Positions 52,590 to 61,600 of a stretch of DNA of 64,000 nucleotides are shown here, in pieces. The translations under genes and the position numbers were made by a program. The number at the start of each line of letters is the position of its first letter. The first letter of the stretch is position 1. The stretch is from UBA8524 sp964215915 (lineage in GTDB: Bacteria; Bacteroidota; Bacteroidia; UBA8524): positions 1 to 64,000 of the forward strand of contig CAXPEB010000039.1 of NCBI GenBank assembly GCA_964215915.1. The letters are read 5' to 3'. The notes beneath the pieces were generated by a model. It did not search any database. It was given only the letters and a program-made list of their open reading frames with translations, and was not told where the DNA came from.

Positions 52590-55500
52590 TTATTTAACCA
52601 CTTTCACGCTGTACCGCGTTCCCCCGTTCTCAATCACCACGAAGTACACTCCGGGTTTGAGGGTCTGGGTATCGATACGTTCTTCGTCGCGGTAAGCGGC
52701 ATTCTCATAAAGTACCTGCCCGGTAACACCCACCAGTTTTACCAGGTAAGTATCCGGGGTATTCAGTTTCACCTGCAGGCTGTTGGAAAGCGGGTTGGGG
52801 TATACCTTAACCTCATTGGTGCCGGCACCATTTACAGCCAGTCCGGGCTGCACCTGGATCATAGCCGTATCGGTCAGGGCGCATTGCACTACCTGGTTTC
52901 CGTTCCATACCCGAAGCACGATATTCTTTTCTCCCTTGCTGGTCCAGAGTACGTTATGAGGACCGGGACCTATTGCTGTTTGCGGAGTGGCATCCGTACC
53001 GAAATCCCATTCGTAATTGTCGGCTACGGCACCGGTTTCTATGCTAACCAGCGCATTGGCAGGAGTAAATTGTACAGCAGTGATGTTTGCAGACTGAGGC
53101 AATTCGAAGATCTCGGCAAGTACCGCTTCTTTTTCACTGAGGCAGGTGCCATTAAAGGAAGCAGCATAGTACCACCGACTGGAACCAAGCGCAGGAGTGG
53201 TATACGTATCTCCTGTTGCGGCAGCTATCGTAGCACTTGAATCCGTAAACCAGTGGATATCGGTACCGTTACCCTGCAGGGTCACCGGACTGCCTTTACA
53301 TCCCTGGGCAGTGAACAGAGCCGGCTTAGTCGGCCGGATATTGTTTTTCACCAGAATGGTAACACGTGGGCTGAGGCATTGCCCGTCAAAGGCTTCCACA
53401 TAGAAGCTGGTATCCTTCGTTACCTGCGTCAGGCTAATGGAAGGAGCTGTGGCAAATGCCTGGGTATCGCTGAGGTTGCTGAACCAGCGGAGGGAGAAGT
53501 TAGAGGTAGCCTTAACCACCGCGTCATCCCCTTCACACACATTTACGCTTTGCGTATTGGGTTCGATCAGTTTGGCCCTTACACTCAGGTTAACGGGTGT
53601 TCTCGGACCGGCGCAACCGTTAAGTACGGACTCGACAAAGAAGGCGGTATCTGCCGGAAGCGGTGCTGACTGGAAGTTTGTACCGATTTGAACGGCACTT
53701 ACAGAGGAGGCACTGGTATACCAATTCACCTCTCCACCTGCCGGTACATTCAGTTCTGCCTGCTCCTCGTAACACAAGGTCATTTTTCCGCTTACAACAG
53801 GAGCAGCAGGAAGCTGCTGAAGCTGGATGGGATATGCCACGCGGGCACTTACACAACCGATGTCTTTAGCTTCCACATAGAATACACTGTCCGTGGTCAC
53901 ACCGCTGAGGAAGATGTTGTTTCCTTCCGCGATGGGGGTGCCGGCAACGGCAACGGTGAACCAACGCAAGCCTACGGGACTGTTCGCTGTCAGGAACGCA
54001 TCCCCACCGGCGCATACCCGTGAAGGTGCCACTACCGGCGCATTCGGGATGGTACAAGCCGAATCGATACCGATGGTAAAGAAGCCGAAGCGGTTCAGCC
54101 TGTCGGAAACCACCTCATTAAGGGTAGCATCCCTGTTGGCAGGGCCTTCGCTGTTCCACATGCTGCCATCGAAACTGATCAGACGGATATTTTCCCGGTC
54201 AACACCAGCAAGGTTGCTGTGCGCCGTATAGCTAATTTCCAACCTACCGGCTGTTGCGGTCAGGCTATCGATATGCCAGTATTCATCGGCACGGATGGAA
54301 GCAAGTCCAAGTCCTTTTGCTGAAGTATCCAGCGAAGCCTGTTGCGGGTTCCGGTCAAAATATTCCAGCTGTATCCAGCTGTTGGCGTTAGCTTCCGAAT
54401 AATAGGTAACCGGTCCGTAAGAAAGACTCTTTCCTACCGGGAACTCAAAGGAACTCATCGGGGCTACAAGGGCTCTCAGAGGTCCGTCTACAAAGCTGGT
54501 GGCGCTGTATCCGCTGATAACTCCTTCCACTGCCAGCCAGTTTTGGATACTGGTTCCGATATTCCCGGTACCCAGGATCAGGCTGTCGGAAACGGTGATC
54601 TCCTGGTCCAGCTGAACCCCATCCGGGTTATCGATATGCAACATGCGGGCTTTGGCTCCGGTAATGATTCCGCTGTTTTGAGCAACGGTACCGTTAAACC
54701 GGTAGGCGGCAAGCGGTTGAAAGCTTTCTGTTCCGGTGCTTTGGAAACTTCCGTCCACCCCATTGGCATGTGCCGTAATGAGGGTGCTTCCGTCGGCAAG
54801 GGTTACCGGACTGTTACCACTGATCTGAGAAACGCCGGCATCAAATGTTCCGCGAATGACAAATCCCATGGAGCCATTGTCCAGGATGGACTTGTCGTTC
54901 AACAGGCGGCATTCGCTTGTCGGTTCTATGAATAAACCGGAAGACTGTCCGGAAACGGAGATCTGTCCGGAACCTGCAAGGATCGCCTCACCGGTGATCT
55001 TCAATTGGGCTGCGCCCTGGATCATAATATTTCCGGAACCGTCAAGTCCGTTACGAACGATACGGTTACCGTTTCCTCCTACGGTGAAACTGCGGTTGGC
55101 CGCAACGCGGACCAGTCCGTTGATCTCAAGGTTAGCGGATTGGTTTTGCAGGTTACCCGGGTATTGAACCTGGTTGTTAACCAGGAAAATTGCAACCTCC
55201 TGGGTACCGGCAGTCGGGAAATAAACTCCCGCACCGATCGTATTGGGTTGTGCCGTGCTGTGCATATAGAAGGCACTGTCTTCAAAGTGAATTTGTGTGT
55301 TACCGGCCCAATCCAGGGCATTACCGGTACTCTTCAGTTCAATGGCTCCCGCCTTTTTCACTACCATCCGGGCATTCGGGGCAAAATCTATAGCCGAAGC
55401 CGCTGCGGCATTGTTATGTACCAGGCGGCCGTAGATCTCCACGTCATCTCCGCCGGCATTGTTAACGGTAAGGAAGCTTCCGTTGCCCTGGGGGGTGTAG

Positions 55501-58500
55501 AGGAAGGCTCCTGCTTCCACCACCAGTTCATCAACGGTGTTTTCTTCCACATTCTGTCCATCCATATACACCGTATCTCCTGCACTGATGGTAATCAGCC
55601 CGTGAATTTTGTACTCAGGAACCACGCCCGCCGGAACCCAGTTGGCTCCGAAATCGGTAGAGGTTTCCCAGGTAGCCAGGTCAGACCAAAGACCGGTCTG
55701 TACACTTCTGAACCATACCGGTATCAGGATATCGAAAGAATCACTGACTGCCGAATCCAGGTTGCCGGAATGAGCAACGAGGTACGCATCGGTAGCTGCC
55801 GTGTTAAAGATCAGCTGCTTGAATGCCGCGCCTTGTCGTACCGAAGCAATTGCCACGGTACTCACGGTTCCATAAGAAAAACCGGAACCACTAACGGTTA
55901 CCGTAACCGGACGGCCGGAGTAGTCCAGGTTGCCGGCGGCATCTTTAGCTACTACCAGCACCTGAGGTTTCATTACCGCACCGCGGTAGATATCTACAGG
56001 TTGTTGAACGAACTCCAGGCGGGAAGCGACAATATTGATGCGGTTCCGGTTTCCGGTGATGGAGCTCTCTGCTCCACCAGCATTGACAGAACCGAATTTC
56101 GAGAAGGTATCATTGGCCGTGGCATTGGTGATGCTGAAAGAGAACTGGTCGCCGTCGTTTGCCATGGCGTTGAAGGTCACACTCAGATGAAGACGGATGG
56201 AATCATCATCCATCGCCATCGTGTCCAGGTTATTGAAAAGTACGTATTGGTTCTGTCCGGAACCTTGGATGTTATCGGTTTCCTCCAACAGGGTAGTGCC
56301 TGCATAAAGGCCTATTCTGCTGATGAGATAGGCATTGCTGATATTCACTTTCAGCGTATTGAGTTCGGTAACTTCAAAGTCGTTGTCACCGTCTTCTCCT
56401 CCGTCACGCAGCCAGAAGCGGAATACTTCCAGGGAATTGCTCTGAGGCATGGAACCGTTATCCGGGTAATTCAGGTGACTGATATTCTCCGGGTAGTTGA
56501 ATGTGCCGTCGGCCACAATATCCGACTCATTGGATACGACTACCTTGAATCGGTTTCCTTTTACCGGAAACAGCGTTCCGGAAGAGGCCATGAGCGTATC
56601 GAATTCCACGGCCAGGTTAAAGCGCACCGTATCGAACAGGGCTACCCCATTCTGAGCGGCAACCGTTCTGGGAGCGGCAATCAGGTTGGATGCAGTAGCA
56701 TCCAGCGTAATGTTGGAGGTATAGTCCAGGTCAAGCCCTCCGAAGGTGTCTCTTGCGGCCACTTCGATAGGGTCAATCAGCGGAGCACCCGCTTCCACCT
56801 GCGTGGCCGGGTGATTATTGAACTCCAGCTTGGTCGCCACCACTTCAATGCGGTTTTGGGTTGAGTCGCTATAAGTGGTGAACGTAGCCGCCTGGGAACC
56901 ATACAGGGGATCTTTCAGGGTAATGTTGTCCTGGCTGATTTGGAATTGCAGTATGCTGTTGTCATCCTGGGCCGTTTCGGCCAGGCTTATTTTAATGCGG
57001 AAGCTATGGAAGTTGTCGTCGGCCGCTTCCAGATCATACCCATCAAATTCAATGGCATTCGGATGGATCAATCCGTTGGAGAAGATCGCGCCGGTACTGT
57101 CGTCGATCAACACGGCAGCCTGCAACTTCTGTTGCCAGTTACTCACCGTATTCAGGCTTCCGGTCACCAGTACCAGTTTGGTAAGGATACTGGGCAGGTC
57201 GTCGGCATCATTCATTGCGCTGCCTCCGTCGCGAAGCTGCAGGCTCCATACCTGAACTCCGTTTGACGAATCGATGAGCAGCTCATTTTCAAGACTTGAA
57301 ATTACCGGAACTTCCGAGGCAACAACCCCAACAACGGTGGTTAGCGGTGAAGGTGGATTGCCCCAGGTGCTGTCGTTGGCTACTGGCACCACCGGAGTCG
57401 TGCGGTAATTTGCCGTTGCGGCATGGCTTCCGTCATACCCGAAAGGAAACAGCGTGAAATAATAGCGGGTTCCCTGGATCAGGTTATTGATGGTCACCGA
57501 AGTGGTGCTGCCACTGGAAATTATGGCAGCCACTTCCCCATCACCCAGAGGGTCGTTTGTGTTATAGAACGTAGCATCACCGGGCATCCCATTGGTTGCC
57601 GAATAGGCTTTTTTGAGGATCAGATAACCGTCAGCATCGTTTAACTGCGACCAGTTAAGCTCAATACTGTTTTTCGATTGGGTCGTTGCCGTGAACGAGG
57701 CCGGGTAACTCAGCGGCTCGGCAGACAGGGTATAGAAACTTTGTTCGTTGGTATACCGGTCCATAAAGGCATTGCTGGCAAAGCCACGCACATAGATCAG
57801 GGTGCCGGAAGGCAAAGCGCTCATTGTGGCGGAGAATTGTCCGACACCTCCGGAAACACTCACTTTGGTGACATTGGCACCATTCAGCTGGATACCCGGG
57901 CTGGTGGACCACAGAAAACCGCGATCGGTTACGGTCTGACCACCATCGGTAATCACCTCGGCTTCCACCCCTGCCTGGGTACTGTATATGGTATTTACTT
58001 TCAGGCTATCGATCAGCAGCAGCGGCTCACCGGTTACCGTAACATTGTTCACGGTCCAGCGGGCTGCCTGGTTGGTTGCATTGCTGTTTGAAGTATAATG
58101 TATGGCAATGTATCCGGCCTGTGTAAGGCTGCCGATATTGACGGTGGTATTGGCAGAACCCCCGAAACTGGCTAACTGCGACCAAGTATAATTGGTAGGG
58201 TTGCCCGAACCCGGGTAGTTGGACGAGTAGCGGATAACCAGGTTCGGTCCATTGTATTGTTTGGTGACCGAGATCTGGAGCTTTTCGTTCTGGTAGATGG
58301 AAAAATCCACAAGGGGGAGGATAAGCCAGTCGTTGGCGGCTCCGCTACACCCTTGCGAGCTGTGATTGTTCTGGGTAAAACCACCGTAATCACAACGCCA
58401 GGCGCAACTGCCATCCACGTTGTACGAGGTCCATCCGCCGGGAAGCGAGCACTGGCTATTGAAATTGTGGCTGACCAGTGTTTGGGATTGTCCGTATCCG

Positions 58501-58577
58501 GAGATACTGACCAGGATCAGCATGAGCACCGCCAGCCAGCTGAATTCGGGTCTTTTGTTGAAAATGTTCATTTTCAT
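52590..58577 (-). CDS. Giant T9SS type A adhesin-like protein, 1995 residues
   Basis: Paralog of the 2023-residue protein. In order: a signal peptide ending near GYGQS (residue 31); a choice-of-anchor-J / cleaved-adhesin-like head (about 35-185; FNSQCSLPGGWTSYN, SGAANDWLILPLVDF); fn3-like modules (about 190-400; DADGYLILKKAY, LIQGTRYYFTLFP); a long beta-rich middle; four CHU_C-associated Ig-like domains (about 1530-1800); a PKD-like domain (EWDFGTDATPQ, GPGPHNVLW); and a type A sorting domain (KVYPNPLSNSLQV, GVYFVVIENGG, ending KVVK). The Cys-rich head differs from that of the paralog. It lies 28 bases after the partial adhesin and 15 before the PKD gene. Confidence 0.9.
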   Translation of the reverse strand: MKMNIFNKRPEFSWLAVLMLILVSISGYGQSQTLVSHNFNSQCSLPGGWTSYNVDGSCAWRCDYGGFTQNNHSSQGCSGAANDWLILPLVDFSIYQNEKLQISVTKQYNGPNLVIRYSSNYPGSGNPTNYTWSQLASFGGSANTTVNIGSLTQAGYIAIHYTSNSNATNQAARWTVNNVTVTGEPLLLIDSLKVNTIYSTQAGVEAEVITDGGQTVTDRGFLWSTSPGIQLNGANVTKVSVSGGVGQFSATMSALPSGTLIYVRGFASNAFMDRYTNEQSFYTLSAEPLSYPASFTATTQSKNSIELNWSQLNDADGYLILKKAYSATNGMPGDATFYNTNDPLGDGEVAAIISSGSTTSVTINNLIQGTRYYFTLFPFGYDGSHAATANYRTTPVVPVANDSTWGNPPSPLTTVVGVVASEVPVISSLENELLIDSSNGVQVWSLQLRDGGSAMNDADDLPSILTKLVLVTGSLNTVSNWQQKLQAAVLIDDSTGAIFSNGLIHPNAIEFDGYDLEAADDNFHSFRIKISLAETAQDDNSILQFQISQDNITLKDPLYGSQAATFTTYSDSTQNRIEVVATKLEFNNHPATQVEAGAPLIDPIEVAARDTFGGLDLDYTSNITLDATASNLIAAPRTVAAQNGVALFDTVRFNLAVEFDTLMASSGTLFPVKGNRFKVVVSNESDIVADGTFNYPENISHLNYPDNGSMPQSNSLEVFRFWLRDGGEDGDNDFEVTELNTLKVNISNAYLISRIGLYAGTTLLEETDNIQGSGQNQYVLFNNLDTMAMDDDSIRLHLSVTFNAMANDGDQFSFSITNATANDTFSKFGSVNAGGAESSITGNRNRINIVASRLEFVQQPVDIYRGAVMKPQVLVVAKDAAGNLDYSGRPVTVTVSGSGFSYGTVSTVAIASVRQGAAFKQLIFNTAATDAYLVAHSGNLDSAVSDSFDILIPVWFRSVQTGLWSDLATWETSTDFGANWVPAGVVPEYKIHGLITISAGDTVYMDGQNVEENTVDELVVEAGAFLYTPQGNGSFLTVNNAGGDDVEIYGRLVHNNAAAASAIDFAPNARMVVKKAGAIELKSTGNALDWAGNTQIHFEDSAFYMHSTAQPNTIGAGVYFPTAGTQEVAIFLVNNQVQYPGNLQNQSANLEINGLVRVAANRSFTVGGNGNRIVRNGLDGSGNIMIQGAAQLKITGEAILAGSGQISVSGQSSGLFIEPTSECRLLNDKSILDNGSMGFVIRGTFDAGVSQISGNSPVTLADGSTLITAHANGVDGSFQSTGTESFQPLAAYRFNGTVAQNSGIITGAKARMLHIDNPDGVQLDQEITVSDSLILGTGNIGTSIQNWLAVEGVISGYSATSFVDGPLRALVAPMSSFEFPVGKSLSYGPVTYYSEANANSWIQLEYFDRNPQQASLDTSAKGLGLASIRADEYWHIDSLTATAGRLEISYTAHSNLAGVDRENIRLISFDGSMWNSEGPANRDATLNEVVSDRLNRFGFFTIGIDSACTIPNAPVVAPSRVCAGGDAFLTANSPVGLRWFTVAVAGTPIAEGNNIFLSGVTTDSVFYVEAKDIGCVSARVAYPIQLQQLPAAPVVSGKMTLCYEEQAELNVPAGGEVNWYTSASSVSAVQIGTNFQSAPLPADTAFFVESVLNGCAGPRTPVNLSVRAKLIEPNTQSVNVCEGDDAVVKATSNFSLRWFSNLSDTQAFATAPSISLTQVTKDTSFYVEAFDGQCLSPRVTILVKNNIRPTKPALFTAQGCKGSPVTLQGNGTDIHWFTDSSATIAAATGDTYTTPALGSSRWYYAASFNGTCLSEKEAVLAEIFELPQSANITAVQFTPANALVSIETGAVADNYEWDFGTDATPQTAIGPGPHNVLWTSKGEKNIVLRVWNGNQVVQCALTDTAMIQVQPGLAVNGAGTNEVKVYPNPLSNSLQVKLNTPDTYLVKLVGVTGQVLYENAAYRDEERIDTQTLKPGVYFVVIENGGTRYSVKVVK

Positions 58578-58605
58578 GTCTTTTTATGACTTGGGTTCTA
58601 GCCTG

Positions 58606-61600
58606 TTATTGTTCAATGATTACTTTGTAAGTCGTGCAGTCATCTGCTGCGCAGATCACCAGCATGTATACTCCGGGGTTCAACCCGTTCAGTTCAATCT
58701 GTTTTTTGTGGGTGGTGCTTACTTCACCGAGGGTTCCGTTCAGACAAAGCTTTCCTGTAGCATCGTAAAGCATGAGGGTGCAGGCCTGAGCGCGACGTAA
58801 TTCCAGTTCCACATTCAGCACCTCTTTCGCCGGGTTCGGATAGACCTTCAGATCCATTCCTTTCACGTCAGCAATTCCGTTCGGGTCGCCGGGTTCGTAT
58901 ACCACCAGTTCCTTGGTGATTACCGTATCGCAGGTTACCTGACCCTGGGTACGGGTCACGAATACGTTGATCTTCTTGATCCCGGTCTTGCTCCAGCTGA
59001 TTTTATGCGGGCCTTCTCCGGTGGCACTGGATATCGATGCGTTATTACCGAAATTCCATCCGTAGAGGTTGTTGTTCTCTCCACTCAGCGAGAGGACTCC
59101 GCTATCTCCGAGAATTACCGAATCCGGGATACTCAGGTCGAAGCCACGCAGGTATTCGATCACATCGATGCGGTACTGAACCCGGTTTCCTGCACATACC
59201 CCATCGAAACTTTCCACGTAGAAGAAGGTATCGGTGTAGCGGTTGCCGAGATAGATCCGGTCATCCACCAGGAAGGGCTGCGAAGAAGTATCCGTTGCGT
59301 ACCAGCGTACCACCGAATTGTTTGCTGAAGTGGCAAAGGCTGTGATCTCCTCACCCCAGCAGAAAGGTTGTGTAGCTGACAGTACAGGGTTTGCAGGAGT
59401 GCTGCGCACGGCAACGGTAACCGGAGCACGCTGGCTGCGGCATTGTCCGTCAAAGGTTTCGTAGTAGAAGGTTGTGGCGACGGAAAGGGCCGGTGTGGTG
59501 AATACGTTTCCGCTGGCCAGTGGAGTAGTCGTTCCGGCATTCTGGAACCATTCCACATTGTGGTTACCGGCCACTTCAATATCCACGGATCCATTGCGGC
59601 AGGCGTCAGGAACGCTGATCACGAGAGCCGGCTCCGGACGGGCAATCACCGGAATGGATACGCTCGTTGCATTGCTGATACAACCGGCAAGTTCGGTGCG
59701 TACATAGTATTTGGTATTTCCGTTAAGTACCGGAGTGATATAGGAAGCACCGGTAGCGATCACCGGACCGTTCTCCGAGCTCATCCATTGCAGGGTGCCG
59801 TTGCTGCTTGCCTGCAACGTATCCCGGGTGCCCTGGCAAACGGTAGTGGCCGGAGTTATTACCGGTACGGTCGGAACCGCGCTTACCTGGATATCGATCG
59901 AGTCTGTTTCAGAGAAGCAGAGCTGGTCCCGGCCCACAAAATAGATGCGGGTAAGAGCAGTGAGATTAGCCGTAGTATAATTGTTACCGGTACCCAGGAG
60001 GTTATTCAGGTTGGCATCGGCATACCATTCCACTTGTCCGTTACCGGACAAGGCTGCCAGCAGTGTGCTTTGCGAACCGGAACAAACCGGGGTTTGTGCG
60101 GCCAGCAATACCGGTACTCCAGCCTGCTTCACCCGGATACTCACTCTTTTACGCCCGGATTCGCATCCATTGACGGTGTTACTGCAATAGAGCACGGTGT
60201 CCGACTGGATCTGCGAAAGGGTAATACCTCCGGTTGCGAAGGACGTAGAGAGGGAATCGTCAACAAACCAGTTCACGGTTCCGCTGCTCAGCGGGTTCAG
60301 GGTAATGTCTTCGTCGAAACAGGCCTGGATGACGCTGTCTATCTGCGGCAAAGCTGGAATCGGATTTACATTGACTTGCACCGGCTTTCTTTCTCCGGCA
60401 CAGGAGCCATTGAATACTTCGTAGTAGTAGGTAGTGGAAGTGTTGAGGGCAGGTGTTTGGAAGAACGTATCGGCAGCAATCGGCTGATCGGCGAAACTTC
60501 CCGCGTAAACTCTCAGTTCATCCGGACCATTTATCTGCCATTGGGCTTGCTCATTGGCGCAGACAGTCTGATCGGAAAGGGTTTGTCCGGAAACAGGTGC
60601 CTGGCTCACAAGCACCACCACACTGTCTCGAACAGAACGGCAGGTCCGGATACCGTTATCATAAATATTTTCCAGGTAGAATACAGTATCGCTGTTCAGC
60701 GGTCCGGCAAGCAGGCTCCTTCCGGTATGAACCGGGCTGAGCCCGTCGAAGGTGCTGAACCATTCCGTGGTATTGTATTGGGCCGAATCGGCCGCAAGTT
60801 CCACTTGTGTTCCGGCACACAGCGAATCGGCTGGCGCATTGATCACCTGCGCAGACAATACCGGCACCACTTTTACGGGAATAGCCAGCCGGTGGCTGCG
60901 TTTTAAGGTATCGAATACGGTGGCATAAAACACGGTATCGTGTTCAATCACGCCGGTAACCAGGGTGGTTCCTATGTGCAGGGTATCGAAACTGTTGATA
61001 CTGCCAAACCAGGCCACCTCTCCGAAAGTATTCGGGTTGCTGACGGTAAGGGTACGGGTATTTCCGGCACACAGCGTATCGCTGCCGGATACGTATACCG
61101 GCTCATCATACAATGGAGCCATAAACTCATCTGCTCCCAGGTCGGGTTGTCCCTGATGGCGGGCATCCCCTTCAATATCCGTTGGTACGGCAGGCATGCT
61201 GGCACCAACCGCTTTGAAGACCCAGTTTACGGTATCGGAAGTAAGCCGGAGGTCTTTTGAACTGAAGAATTCAGGCAGGACACCGGAAGTAGAGTGTAAA
61301 TCCATACCCGACTGCTGCTGCCAGTTTTCCATACTTCTTTCAATACTGAAATTCTGGTCGTAGATCAGGTTCTCGGGAACACGGGCATAATAGTGGTTGT
61401 AGTCGCTGACAATGCCGGTCAGGAGGGTTTGGCCATGGAAGGCAAAAGATCTCCGGGTGCTGCCGCCTGTCATCTCATTGTCATTGATGATCAGGTTATT
61501 CATCAGCACCATATTGTAAGCGTAGTTACCACAAACCACCGCGTAGGAATTGGTGTTCCGGGTTTGTCCGCGAAGCAGTACCGTGTTGTGCAGAATATCT

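Noticed and set aside
55005..56864. 619-codon open frame on the plus strand
   Set aside because: Antisense to the 1995-residue T9SS adhesin. Long genes of this base composition commonly leave such frames; no domain or conserved motif is seen.
59443..60906. 487-codon open frame on the plus strand
   Set aside because: Antisense to the beta-helix T9SS protein; no signal peptide, membrane segment or family motif.
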